NCBI GenBank assembly: GCA_029216955.1
Contig: JANAVB010002199.1
Coordinates: forward strand, 19,203,670 to 19,267,669
From: Iris pallida
Lineage: Eukaryota; Streptophyta; Magnoliopsida; Asparagales; Iridaceae
Direction of reading: 5' to 3'
Length of the DNA stretch: 64,000 nucleotides
Below, piece by piece: positions 1-12,570 of this stretch. The notes beneath the pieces are model-generated. The model saw only the letters and a program-made list of their open reading frames with translations, was not told the DNA's origin and ran no database searches. Numbering within the stretch: position 1 is the stretch's first letter; the number at the start of each line of letters is the position of its first letter. A program made the position numbers and the translations under genes.

Positions 1-1571
1 GACTAGAATTAAATCCTGAGAGTTGTAGACTCGACCCCACTGAATGCTAGTTGACTTTCATGCCTTGCCACCATTGATAATGATTGTGATCTTGACTAAA
101 TTGATCATGCATTCCTAATTGGAACCGAGAGACTGGCTAGTCGTCTTATTGAATGAAATAAATGAGACACGTTCATGTTATGAACTATTGTACTCGACTG
201 GCTGATCCCGAATATTGACATACATGCACATGCAGGCTTCAATCTATTTATTTATTTATTTAGTTATTTTTCTATAAAAGAAGCATGTGTACTTTATGGT
301 CAAGGCATGATTACCGTGGATAGATTTGATTGTTGCATTACGCTATGTAAGACCTGCAACCTAACCGCACTGGTATCGTTGTAGAGTTGTGCATATCGTA
401 CCCCGTACGAAAGTACTCATTTGAATGACCATGATCCACGGCATGGGATTTCACTCAACGTAGAGACTATTAAGTTAAATAAAATAATGATTGCATGGAG
501 AGAATGGATTCTCGAATTCTTACATGGCAGCCCCCTTGGGACGAGTAGTACCCGACGGGCCGGCTGGTTCCCACAGATACTGTAAATCTGCCACACGGGC
601 AGGGAACAGTATCTGCTTTTATTATTATTGTATATTGTATATTGACGGACGTCCCGCTAGGACTCGTCTAATTCATGCATGGGCCAATTGATCGACTGGA
701 TAGACTAGCCTTGCTTGCACATAGTAAGAACTGAGGAATCCCTAATTGCATTATTCCAGGATAACTTGGGACTCATAATAGCAAGCCGTAGGAGTTGATT
801 GGCCGTTCAAGATGATTTGTTTGTGCACTGTACTCTGTTACCTAACTGGGATGATCAGAATGTCAAGACATGACGGGCCAACTTCTGTCCTTGTTTGGTT
901 GGGAGGTTGGTTCGGAGTGTCTTGATGTGATGTGAGTTCTAGTAGCAAGCAGAGATCTATTATTATATTCTCTTATATTACTGGTTTTAGTTCTCATGTC
1001 GTGCTCCCTTGTGGTACTTGCTATTAGAGGTCTAACCTCTCTGGTTTTGCATGGCCAGATTTAGAGCCAGTTCCCGAGGACTCAGCGTACTTCCACCTCC
1101 AGGATGGTCAATACTAGAGGAATGATCGCAGGAGGCCTCGAGTGGGTTCCTTAACTTCACCACTCGTTTTGTTATCTACTTTATACCTTGCCGTTTGGCA
1201 CCGACATGTTAGTCGGATTGTCTTGTACTTACTTTTGCATAATTATAATTAAGTCAGACTGCAACTGATAACAATTATGTATACTTACTACATCATCTGG
1301 CTGTATTTTGTAAAGCCAGATCTCAAGAACATTTTGACTGAGCGTTTGGGACGCCTTACTGCTTTACCTTACATGTTCTATATTTCTGTTTCTTGTTTGA
1401 ATGATTGAGACAATAGATGTGTAATGACCATAGTAAGACTTTTTATGTAGTATGCACCCCCTCGTCTGGTTAGACAGCATTGATCGTATTATACGGTATT
1501 TATCTACCCGTAATACGTAGCTGGCTGAGTCATTCCCCCGCTCTCCAGTATTCTGGTTCTGGGGCGTGACA
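1..1571 (+). repeat. 5' LTR, 3' part
   Basis: Aligns end to end with 8439-10009 and ends in GGGGCGTGACA, matching the end of the 3' LTR. The first half, with the 69-bp repeats, is outside the window. A small frame of 66 codons (491-691; 8929-9129 in the other LTR) is shared only because the LTRs are copies; I do not regard it as a gene. Confidence 0.93.
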
Positions 1572-1590
1572 AGGTTTTAGTGGTGGCCCA
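1572..1590 (+). other. degenerate primer-binding site region
   Basis: The bases right after the 5' LTR (AGGTTTTAGTGG) match only about 7 of 12 positions of the initiator-Met tRNA complement TGGTATCAGAGC usual in plant gypsy elements. It may be decayed, or the element may use another tRNA. Confidence 0.3.
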
Positions 1591-1728
1591 TGCAGGTCTG
1601 ATTTCAGACTTGTGGGGTGTTTTGATTTATAGGATGTCTCAATCACATGTGTTCCCCCTTGATCTCATGATTCGTTGTTCTCAACCCTTGCTTAACATTC
1701 CGGTATCCTTTGACTTCATTGATCCTTC

Positions 1729-4700
1729 GTGTCCGGTCGTTTGATTGTTCTCTTGTCCCTTTTTCTTAGGGGCACCTCGTCCGCATCTGTCAGAGCTGGA
1801 CAGCAACAACATGGACAGCAACATGGACAACCTGACCCTGTTGGTCAACAACAAGGGCCAGTCTCACCTCAGAAGGCTACCCAGGAAGAAGTGATAGTAG
1901 AAGCAGCAGCTGGATCGCAGTATCCGGATGTTCTACCACCACCAACAGTTCCACCTACCCCTGCGGAGATGGACACACCAGCTCTTCTGGAGATCATGAG
2001 AGGGATGATGGCTACTCAGCAACATCAGATGCTGGCCCAGCAACGCATGCACACTCAGCTACAAGAGCAGAATGTGCTACTCAACCAAGGATTACAGACG
2101 GCATTGGAAAGAGGGGCGAGGCCAGATTCAGGAGCGTCAGCCCAGTTTTGCAAGTACAACCCCCGCCGTTTCGAGGGCACGGAGGATGCCATCTCAGCAG
2201 ATGCATGGCTTAAGGATATTAAGGCTATTCTGACAGCCGCTAAGGTGCCGGCAGAAGAACGTGTGGATCTAGTGAAGTTGTTACTTCAGGATCTCGTACG
2301 TGATTGGTGGGAATCAGAGGAAGTAGGCATCAGACGTCATGTTGCTTGGGACAATTTTACTGCAAGGTTCAAGACGAAGTACTATGAAGTTGTGGCACAG
2401 TTTGAGCTACAACAGAAGTTTATCAGCCTCAGGCAGGCTGGCAAGACGGTAGATGCTTATGCAGTGGAGTTCTGCAGATTGAGTAGGTTTGCCCCAGAGA
2501 TGGTAGCAACGGAACGCCAGAGGGCGATGAGGTTCCAGCAAGGGTTTCATCTTGAGCTCTTGCAATTGATAGAGGGGCACAATTACCAGACTTTTGATGA
2601 GATATTGACGGCAACTCGAAGGCATGAGATCACCATTCAGAGGCTTGCGGCAAGGACTGGGGGTCAGAAGAGATCCCACAGTCAGATTGAAGGAGGAGGG
2701 GGAGCAGCGCCCCGAACAACAGCACCATCCCCTGGCATTCGTATCCACGATGTGGCGATGCGAGGGCCAGCACCACCACCTAGGCAGCAGCAACAGCAAC
2801 AGAGGAAGAACCAGCAACCCCCGGCGGGCTGCACTTATTGTGGGAAGATGGGACACACTAGAGATGTGTGTCGGATATTGAATGGACTGTGTCTGATATG
2901 TGAAAACCCAGATCATCGGGTTACCACATGTCCCATGAATTCGAGGTCAGGAGGACCAGGGCAGCAGTTTCCTGCTCTGCCAGCACCAGGGGCAGGGCAG
3001 TATCGAGGACCAGCATTGGCAGTGAGGCCGTTGGCGCAGCGTCCGTTAGTATCACAGGCTCAGATGTTTCGGCAGCAGGGGCCGCCGATGCAGCAACACC
3101 AGCATAGACCACCCCAGCATCATCAAGGCAGGGGCCAGCAGCAGCACCAGGCTAGGCCACAGCATGGGAACCAGCAAGGAGGTCGAGGGCAGGCATTCAC
3201 ACTGTCCTTGGAAGAGGCATTGGCATCGGAAGATGTTGTGGCAGGTAACATTCTCGTCGCCTCATATCCCGCAGTAGCATTGTTTGATTCGGGAGCATCC
3301 CATTCATTTATATCTGCACGATTTGCGACACGGCTAGGAGTGGAGTTCGAGGCATTGCCAGGGAGGTTGAATATACTCACTGGTAATGAGCTCGTGGGAG
3401 TTAGTAGAATTAGTTTAGCATGTAGTGTTGTAGTGTGCGGGCATCCTTTACCCGCCCGGTTGATAGAATTTCCTGTTGAAAATTTCGACGTTATCTTAGG
3501 CATGGACTGGCTGAAAGACAGTCATGCGACAATAGATTATCGTAGTGGAAGTGTATCTTTTGATATTCCAGGCATGGAGAGGTTCACCTTGGTCAGGTCA
3601 GAGACAACTCAGCAAGAGCAGGGAGTAGTAACAGCAATGGAAGAAGTTCAGATTCCGAAGGTAGTTGAAGAATTTCTAGACGTATTTCCCGAAGAACTTC
3701 CAGGTCTACCACCGGTTAGAGATATTGAGTTCAGCATAGAATTGGCACCTGGAACTAAACCAATCTCAGATCGAGTTTACAGAATGGCGGATTCAGAGCA
3801 GGCTAAGGTATATCAGCACATAGAGGAATTGAAGGAGAAGAAGTTTATCCAAGCTAGCATATCGCCATAGGCAGCACCAGTGGTACTTGTGGGGAAGAAG
3901 GATGGATCATCCAGATTGTGCATCGATTACAGGAAGCTTAACGCGGCAACAGTAAAGAACAAGTACCCATTACCCAGGATCGACGACTTATTTGATCAGT
4001 TGAGCAAGGCTAGAGTTTTCTCCAAGATAGATCTTCGTTCAGGGTACCATCAGGTGAGGGTTAGGAAGGAAGATATTCCCAAGACAGCATTCAGGTCGAA
4101 GTATGGGCATTATGAGTTTTTAGTAATGCCGTTTGGTTTGACCAATGCTCCAGCTATCTTCATGGATTTGATGAACCGCATCTTTATGCCGTACTTAGAC
4201 CAGTTTGTCGTTGTGTTTCTTGACGACATTCTAGTATACTCTGCTAGTGAAAAGGAGCATGAAGACCACCTCAGGAAAGTGTTGCAGGTTCTAAGAGAGA
4301 ACCAGTTGTATGCCAAGCTCAGCAAGTGTGAATTCTGGACGGATCACATTTCATTTTTGGGTCATATCGTATCAGGAGCTGGAGTAGCAGTGGATGCCAA
4401 GAAGGTCGAAGCAGTAGAGAGTTGGCCAGTACCCAAGACCGTAACTGATGTACGGAGTTTCTTAGGATTGGCAGGATATTACAGAAGATTTGTGTCAGAT
4501 TTTGCAAGACTTTCAGCACCCATGACCCGCTTGACCCGAAAGGATGTACCATTCGTTTGGTCGGCAGAATGTCAGGCATCATTCGAGACTTTGAAGCAGA
4601 AATTGATATCAGCACCCATTCTTACATTGCCAGTTGGACCCGGAGGTTTTACAGTATATTGTGATGCGTCAGGTAAAGGACTTGGATGTGTCCTCATGCA

Positions 4701-6606
4701 GCACGGAAAGGTGATAGCATATGCATCTAGGCAGCTTCGGGACCACGAGAAGAATTACCCAACTCATGATTTGGAGTTGGCGGCAGTAGTATTTGCTTTG
4801 AAGCTATGGAGACATTACTTATATGGTGACCGAGTGGAAATGTACACAGACCACAAAAGTCTGAAGTACATCTTTACTCAGAAGGAGCTGAACATGAGGC
4901 AGAGAAGGTGGTTGGAGTTGATCAAGGATTATGACGTGGAGCTTCAGTATCATCCAGGCAAGGCTAATGTAGTGGCAGACGCTCTCAGCAGGAGAGGCGG
5001 CGCATTTATGTTGACAACACAGAGGCATATCTTAGAAGACCTTCAGGAGATGGGCATCGAAGTTATACTTTCTAGTGATGTAGGAGTTCTAACTAGTCTA
5101 CAAGTTCAATTCGACTTGGTAGGCAGGATCAAGGCGGCCCAGGCACAGGACCCAAGGATTCAGAAGATTAGGGCAGAATGTGAGTCAGGGCTCAGAAAAG
5201 AGATGCAAATCCACGAAGATGGTACGCTTAGGTTTGGATCACGTCTATGTGTACCTAGTGGAGATATCAGACAGGAAGTTATGGCAGAAGCTCACAGTTC
5301 CCAGTATTCTATACATCCTGGAGGGACCAAGATGTACCAAGATATCAAGCAGCACTTCTGGTGGAACGGGATGAAGAGGGAGATAGCTAGGTTTGTTTCC
5401 CGTTGCTTGATATGTCAGCAAGTAAAGGCTGAACAGCAGAGGCCAGCTGGATTATTGCAACCGCTTCCTATTCCAGAATGGAAATGGGAACACATTACGA
5501 TGGACTTCGTGACCGGTTTACCGAGATCACCAAGTGGTAAGGACGCTATTTGGGTGATAGTGGACCGACTTGCGAAGGTAGCACACTTTCTTCCTTTCAG
5601 AGTAGGGCAATCTACAGAAAAGTTGGCAGAGTTGTATATGCAACAGATAGTCAGACAGCATGGAGTTCCTGTCAGTATTGTGTCGGATCGAGATACCCGC
5701 TTTACATCACATTTCTGGAGGAGCTTGCATCATAGTCTGGGTACCAAGTTAAGATTTAGCACGGCTTACCATCCGCAGACGGACGGGCAATCAGAAAGGA
5801 CGATTCAGACCTTAGAAGACATGTTACGAGCTTGCACGTTAGATTTTGGAGGATCTTGGGAAAGCCACCTGCACTTAGTTGAGTTCTCATACAACAACAG
5901 TTATCAAGCCAGTGTCCAGATGGCGCCATTTGAGGCACTATATGGTAAGAAGTGTAGATCGCCACTAGCATGGGATGATATCGGAGAAAGGAAGATGCTA
6001 GGCCCAAAAATGATTGTTCAGACGGTTGAAGTGATTAAGGGAATTAGAGAGCGACTTCGTGTTGCGCATGATCGGCATCGTCATTGGGCGGACCAGCATC
6101 GTAGGCCGCTAGAGTTTTCTGTTGGGGACCACGTGTTCTTGCAGATCTCACCTACCCGTGGGGTTATTAGATTTGGCGTTCGCGGGAAGTTGAGTCCGCG
6201 ATACGTAGGCCCATTTGCTATTCTTGATAGGGTAGGCGATGTTGCTTATCGTTTGTCCCTTCCACCTTCGTTACGAGAGGTGCATGACGTGTTTCATGTA
6301 TCTCAATTACGGAGGTATGTATCGGACCCAAGCCATATCCTCGATCATTCAGAACTGGTTGTTGGTACCAACATGTCTTACGAGGAGCAGCCTGTGTCCA
6401 TCTTGGACCGAAGAGAGAAGGTACTCAAGAACCGAACAATTAACCTTGTCCGGGTTGCTTGGGGTCATCACTCTTTGGGAGAGTCAACGTGGGAACGTGA
6501 GGATGATATCCGATCACGGTATCCACATCTGTTTGACTCACAAGGTATATCTTTTTCTGTGTACCTTGATTGTCTTGATTCCTCATGCTTAACCCCTTAT
6601 GGGTAG
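1729..6606 (+). pseudogene. gag-pol polyprotein, interrupted by one in-frame stop
   Basis: Polyprotein for the retrotransposon particle and enzymes. The frame is open from 1723; a GTG at 1729 is not a convincing start, the first in-frame ATG is at 1969, and the AG at 1768-1769 after a pyrimidine run could be a splice acceptor. Gag holds a retrotransposon-gag region (about residues 138-250 from 1729) and two CX2CX4HX4C zinc knuckles ([14 protein letters not shown], then [14 protein letters not shown]). Protease has [15 protein letters not shown] at 3868-3870 interrupts the conserved block just before RT; the frame then continues unchanged to 6606. Downstream are RT (FLDDILVYS near 4216), RNase H ([10 protein letters not shown]), integrase (HHCC finger from about 5310, D in TMDFVTG, D in VSDRDTRF, E in GQSERTIQ) and a group II chromodomain ending in [16 protein letters not shown]. 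One substitution explains the break; readthrough is possible but unproven. Confidence 0.92.
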
Positions 6607-6760
6607 AATTGCTAGATAACGTAGATTGTTAAATATGGATATGTTACTTGCTATGGACATTGTAAAATGATTGCTTTATTGAATTGCTTGTACTTAGATT
6701 AGTTTAGCCCCGATATTTCTATCTTGCTTGAATTTGAAATTCCGAGGACGGAATTTTTTC

Positions 6761-6774
6761 AAGGAGGGTAGAGA
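6761..6774 (+). other. polypurine tract
   Basis: AAGGAGGGTAGAGA lies directly before the TGTCAC start of the 3' LTR, where plus-strand DNA synthesis is primed. Confidence 0.8.
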
Positions 6775-9700
6775 TGTCACTCCCCGTTCCTGGAATGCGT
6801 ATTCTAATACGTATATTGCCTGAATGTATTTATTTAGTATTTATCATGTAGTATCCTGTATTTAAATTCCTATAACTTCATGTTAATTAATTATCTGTAT
6901 TTTATTTTCTGCACTTTATTTTTCTGCAATTCTATTATCTGCTCTTTAAATTTTCATGTTAATTAATTAGCTGCTCTTTAATTTTCATGCTAATTAATTC
7001 CTGTAATTTTATTTCTGCATTTTATTTCCTGCAATTTACTTCTCTGCTTTAGTTTTATTTTCGGTTGGATGAGCCCCTTAAACCCGGCCCATTAAGAACC
7101 CGGCCCAACTCCCACCTACCACCCCTTTGCTACTTAAAGCTACCCTCTCCCTTCTCTCTCCTCATTCACTCCTTCTTCACCATTACTTCTTCTTCTTCCT
7201 TTCATTACTCTCTCTACCTACCAACTAGGCAAGTACATCTTGCTCTACATGATGACCATATTTTATGGTTCAATATTCTTCCTCTCATGATTCTAAGAGA
7301 GTTTAGTGCTTAGAATTTTTGATTTCATTGGTTCATTTCTTGTAGATCTAAGTTATTATATTTTCGGTTGTCTATGGGTTTTGATCTAGCAAACTCCTTT
7401 GTTCTCAAGATTTGATGGTTCCATGTCGTAGAGCAGTTCATCCTACCCAATTTTGACCTTTGGAAAGTTGGATTCGGACTTATTTTGACAGAGTTATGGA
7501 CTTTTGAAGCTTTGGGGTGCAACCATGGAGTTCTTGCTGTTTGGAGAAGACAGTGAGCAGTGTATGCTAGCTTTTTAGCTGCGTCACTGAGCTATACGCG
7601 CTCTTTAGCGCAGCGCAGTATGGAGTCCATACGCTGCCTTTTTAGGAAGCGTGTGTCTTGCATACGCTACCTTTTGGAAGCGTGTGTCGTATGGAGTTCA
7701 TACGCTACCTTTTTGGAGCGTATGACTTGCATACGCTGACTTGAATGGTCAGGAGTCGTATGGAGTTCATACGCTATCTTTTTGGAGCGTATGACTTGCA
7801 TACGCTGACTTGAATGGTCAGGAGTCGTATGGAGTTCATACGCTACCTTTTTGGAGCGTATGACTTGCATACGCTGACTTGAATGGTCAGGAGTCGTATG
7901 GAGTTCATACGCTACCTTTTTGGAGCGTATGACTTGCATACGCTGACTTGAATAGTCAGGAGTCGTATGGAGTTCATACGCTACCTTTTTGGAGCGTATG
8001 ACTTGCATACGCTGACTTGAATGGTCAGGAGTCGTATGGAGTCCATACGCTGCCTTTTGGGAGCGTATGACTTGCATACGCTCACTTGGATAGTAAGGAG
8101 TCGTATGGAGTTCATACGCTGCCTTTTGGAAGCGTATGACTCCCATACGCTAGCTTGGCTTGAGCGTAGCTTGACCTGGGCGTACGCTGGCTTGAGCGTA
8201 GCTTGACCTGAGCGTACGCTGGCATAAGCGTAGGCTGACATGAGAGTAGCCTGCTTACCCTGGATCTTCTATAGCCCTGTATATTGATATCTTATTAGAT
8301 GTTTAACGTCCATTTTATATCCTTACGCCTTTTTTGCATAAACTTGATATGATCATGATATGTTAATATTTCTGTTAAATATAGATTGTTGCGTGGGATG
8401 TACCATGCGTCGTGAATTGAGTTATAGATACCCGGATTGACTAGAATTAAATCCTGAGAGTTGTAGACTCGACCCCACTGAATGCTAGTTGACTTTCATG
8501 CCTTGCCACCATTGATAATGATTGTGATCTTGACTAAATTGATCATGCATTCCTAATTGGAACCGAGAGACTGGCTAGTCGTCTTATTGAATGAAATAAA
8601 TGAGACACGTTCATGTTATGAACTATTGTACTCGACTGGCTGATCCCGAATATTGACATACATGCACATGCAGGCTTCAATCTATTTATTTATTTATTTA
8701 GTTATTTTTCTACAAAAGAAGCATGTGTACTTTATGGTCAAGGCATGATTACCGTGGATAGATTTGATTGTTGCATTACGCTATGTAAGACCTGCAACCT
8801 AACCGCACTGGTATCGTTGTAGAGTTGTGCATATCGTACCCCGTACGAAAGTACTAATTTGAATGACCATGATCCACGGCATGGGATTTTACTCAACGTA
8901 GAGACTATTAAGTTAAATAAAATAATGATTGCATGGAGAGAATGGATTCCCGAATTCTTACATGGCAGCCCCCTTGGGACGAGTAGTACCCGACGGGCCG
9001 GCTGGTTCCCACAGATACTGTAAATCTGCCATACGGGCAGGGAACAGTATCTGCTTTTATTATTATTGTATATTGTATATTGACGGACGTCCTGCTAGGA
9101 CTCGTCTAATTCATGCATGGGCCAATTGATCGACTGGATAGACTAGCCTTGCTTGCACATAGTAAGAACTGAGGAATCCCTAATTGCATTATTTCAGGAT
9201 AACTTGGGACTCATAATAGCAAGCCGTAGGAGTTGATTGGCCGTTCAAGATGATTTGTTTGTGCACTGTACTCTGTTACCTAACTGGGATGATCAGAATG
9301 TCAGGACATGACGGTCCAACTTCTGTCCTTGTTTGGTTGGGAGGTTGTTTCGGAGTGTCTTGATGTGATGTGAGTTCTAGTAGCAAGCAGAGATCTATTA
9401 TTATATTCTCTTACATTACTGGTTTTAGTTCTCATGTCGTGCTCCCTTGTGGTACTTGCTATTAGAGGTCTAACCTCTCTGGTTTTGCATGGCCAGATTT
9501 AGAGCCAGTTCCCGAGGACTCAGCGTACTTCCACCTCCAGGATGGTCAATACTAGAGGAATGATCGCAGGAGGCCTCGAGTGGGTTCCTTAACTTCACCA
9601 CTCGTTTTGTTATCTACTTTATACCTTGCCGTTTGGCACCGACATGTTAGTCGGATTGTCTTGTACTTACTTTTGCATAATTGTAATTAAGTCAGACTGC

Positions 9701-10009
9701 AGCTGATAACAATTGTGTATACTTACTACATCATCTGGCTGTATTTTGTAAAGCCAGATCTCAAGAACATTTTGACTGAGCGTTTGGGACGCCTTACTGC
9801 TTTACCTTACATGTTCTATATTTCTGTTTCTTGTTTGAATGATTGAGACAATAGATGTGTAATGACCATAGTAAGACTTTTTATGTAGTATGCACCCCCT
9901 CGTCTGGTTAGACAGCATTGATCGTATTATACGGTATTCATCTACCCGTAATACGTAGCTGGCTGAGTCATTCCTCCGCTCTCCAGTATTCTGGTTCTGG
10001 GGCGTGACA
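6775..10009 (+). repeat. 3' LTR (3235 bp)
   Basis: Begins TGTCAC and ends GTGACA, a perfect 6-bp terminal inverted repeat. It contains an AT-rich 5' part, a pyrimidine-rich block near 7130-7210, a 69-bp tandem array at 7687-8160, and the 1571 bp shared with the window's 5' LTR fragment. Confidence 0.92.
7687..8160 (+). repeat. 69-bp tandem repeat, about 7 copies, inside 3' LTR
   Basis: Units begin at 7687, 7756, 7825, 7894, 7963, 8032 and 8101, exactly 69 bp apart. Each unit holds two short inverted repeats built from one word: CGTATG gagtt CATACG and GCGTATG acttg CATACGC. Degenerate copies of the word continue on both sides (about 7600-7680 and 8160-8240). As 69 is divisible by 3, one minus-strand frame (7667-8146) stays open as a 23-residue repeat; I treat this as a by-product. 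Confidence 0.92.
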
Positions 10010-11405
10010 GGGTGGCTTTATAAACATCCCAAATCGATGGGTTTTGAACGACTCTATTTTTTATTCCATTTATATCCTCACAAAATATATATAATTATAA
10101 CTACTGATACCCTTTCCTATTTAATCTATTAGTGTAAAAAACTTTCAGAACCGCTCGTTAGTGAATTACCAAGTATGGATTGAACTGGTTTAAAAGCCGC
10201 TACTTAAAAACCACCCAAAATCGGACACTTCATAACCGCTCATAACCGGTACTCTAAAAACATCTCATAACTGCTATCCCTACAATTGCCAAGCAGATCC
10301 TAAAGGACCACGTCTTCTATAACAAAAATTCTATCATTCTTTAAAACTTCAGTTCATGTTCGTCTGAGTCCACCTCAATTTCTGTTAAATAACTCTCTGT
10401 ATGAAATCTAGCTTATTACTTGTCGTCAAAACCTATTCTAAGAAGTAAGCCTTCGAAATCAAAGTTACTCTTCTTCTATGGATGTGCTATTTCCCACTAA
10501 ATGTTTTGTTATTGTCGCATTTTAAGTTACAGTTTAGTTTAGTTTGAAACACAAACTTAGGTTCATGCCATTCCAGGTATGTGGGTGGAAAGGCTTCATA
10601 GATTGTGAAGAGTTCTTAAATTTTCCTATCCTGAGGTTGAAGTAGTCAGAACTACTACTGTTTTAGGCTTTTATTTAGGAGATTATTAGGGGCCCAACAA
10701 TTTTCGATAGGAGACATAATAATATTTACAGTCCTAAAACAGACCCTTTTTTTTCTATATAGGATTGCCAAAATTTTGGCAGTTCTAAAAACACACTTAT
10801 TTTATAAAAATAATTAATATAGTTTTTACAAACAGCTAGACGGTTCAATTTTGAACCGTTTCCAAAGCACCTTATATTAGTAGAGATTCGGGCTCGTAGT
10901 TGCTTCAAGGATCAATATAGTTCTTGCAAATTGGCTCAGATGGCTTCGAGGATCAAGATTCGGGGCTCGTAATTGCTTTTCATGAAAGACTCCAAGTTGC
11001 GAGCTCTGAACCTAACCATCCGTTGCGTGGGGGCGAGCCTGTGTCTAGTTCGAGGTCCAAGCATATATCTTACAAATCTAAGCGCTTTTTTTTATAGTAG
11101 AATAGGGTCTGCTATGGAGCATAAAAAAACTTGATGATCGGCCAAGTTGACGCCAACCCTTTATGTTGGAGCTAGTTTTCTACCAAAGGTAACTATAAAC
11201 ATGAGACAGTCGTGTCGTAAACTTAGATGGCCAGTTGTCTGTATGTAGACCAATCATTTACTAAGTAGTTTCCAAGCGTATAGAGTATAACCGAAGCTTA
11301 ATTAAAGACGATGCAATCTGTAGGAGATTGTATCCAAATTCTATGACATTAAGCAAAAGAGTCAATTGGAATGGCATTCCCATATATTCATTATACTGAT
11401 ACAAA

Positions 11406-11497
<92 letters not shown>

Positions 11498-11506
11498 TTT
11501 TTCAAA

Positions 11507-11589
<83 letters not shown>

Positions 11590-11944
11590 TCAAAACTAGA
11601 CAATTATGTGTCTTTTATTTGAATGTGATGCATACATAGCAAAATCTCTTGGTGGTATTATATTATAACCTTAGAAATAAATTAAACCAAACTAGATAAT
11701 TCAGTTATAGTTACATGCTCCATATACAATACCAAGAGAATCGGCAATTATCATTTTTTTCAACTACAACAAAACAAAGAAAAATAGTAAAATGTAGATT
11801 TTTAAGGCAAAAGCATATATAATATTCAGCTTTAACCAAAATGTTAATCATCTACCAGCTTAAACGTTCTCAGTTGAGATCATACGGGGCAAGCTCCTCT
11901 AGGTTTAAGCTCATCTTGTTTAATAACCGACCGCAAGAGGCTAG
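10010..11944. other. no gene; simple repeats and debris
   Basis: No coding region recognised. Two (TA)n tracts (11410-11480 and 11512-11587) flank a T run. At 10762-10788 GGATTGCCAAAATTTTGGCAGTTC is a short palindrome like the GGACTGCC...GGCAGTCC word of the elements further on, possibly a relic. Confidence 0.7.
11410..11587. repeat. (TA)n microsatellites split by T run
   Basis: Two long TA tracts with a run of about 22 T between them; the open frame across it is an artefact of the repeat. Confidence 0.95.
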
Positions 11945-12562
11945 TATAGTTTGCAGTATCGGCAGCTACGATACTGTTGATACCGATACGGTTTGGCATG
12001 TCCTCATTCGATACCGACATCGGAGGCCTCTTTTTTAGTCAATTCAGCACACAGAAAAATTGAACGAAAAAGACTAATCAACAATAATGTAAAAGCATAG
12101 TAATCGTGGGCGGATCCAAGGTTGCCTTGAGATGGGCTGGAGCCCACCCCCCAAAAAAATTTACATTTTTTCCATATATATATATTTTTGAATTTTTTTT
12201 ATATGGATTTATCTACTTCCAGTCCATCCAAATTTTTGGTAGCCCATCCCAGCTATAGTTTCTGGATCCGTCCCTGATAGTAATGCTGTAAAGGCATGTA
12301 AAACAGAAATTTTATCTATCACATTTAAACCAATCAGCAAGGATGACTACTATTTCATTTGATACCAAAATTACTAAAAAATAACATATAAAATACTTAA
12401 AATTATGCCTAAATGTAAACATATAAATTCTAACATTTTAATAACTTTTTTTTTTCAATACCACAAAATTCAATACTTCGATCCAAAACTATCGATATCG
12501 ACAATCCCAATAATCATAGGAAGGATACGATACCGATTCCGATACCAATACTGCGAACCTTG
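11945..12562. mobile_element. GATACCG-family hAT-like MITE, copy 1
   Basis: Ends are related inverted repeats (left TATAGTTTGCAGTATCGG; right end reads CAAGGTTCGCAGTATTGG on the other strand) with GATACCG-rich subterminal blocks and an AT-rich core shared with 32024-32479, 47836-48314, 58720-59156 and 59897-60744. Flanks GAGGCTAG (11937-11944) and GACTCTAG (12563-12570) match at 6 of 8, a worn 8-bp TSD. A second MITE sits inside at 12105-12276. Confidence 0.7.
12105..12276. mobile_element. hAT-type MITE (172 bp) nested in copy 1
   Basis: Exact 8-bp TSD ATAGTAAT (12097-12104 and 12277-12284). The right end reads CAGGGACGGATCCAG on the other strand; the left end CGTGGGCGGATCCAAG is its imperfect partner. 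Homologous, in inverse orientation, to 49828-50004. Confidence 0.85.
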
Positions 12563-12570
12563 GACTCTAG

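Larger units (their letters stand above)
1..10009 (+). mobile_element. Ty3/gypsy chromovirus (Tekay-like), 5' end outside window
   Basis: An LTR retrotransposon that enters the window inside its 5' LTR. It contains a degenerate primer-binding region, one gag-pol reading frame broken by one stop, a polypurine tract and a complete 3' LTR. Order protease, RT, RNase H, integrase, then a C-terminal chromodomain-like segment, places it among plant chromoviruses; the very long LTR and the chromodomain type fit the Tekay (Del) clade. The two LTR copies (1-1571 and 8439-10009) have the same length and about 16 differences by eye, near 1%, so insertion was recent (inference: under about half a million years at usual grass rates). 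The bases after the 3' LTR (GGGTG) are the expected right TSD; the left copy lies outside the window. Confidence 0.93.

Noticed and set aside
2407..2916. 169-codon antisense frame in gag
   Set aside because: Shadow of gag, which has zinc knuckles on the + strand.
7667..8146. 159-codon minus-strand frame with a 23-residue repeat
   Set aside because: Follows from a 69-bp tandem repeat in an LTR (69 is divisible by 3); no start context or family.
7687..8160. CRISPR-like regular repeats
   Set aside because: Plant nuclear LTR, contiguous 69-bp units without unique spacers.
11366..11599. frame of alternating I and Y
   Set aside because: Translation of (TA)n; same for 15437-15709, 37444-38022 and 41821-42146.
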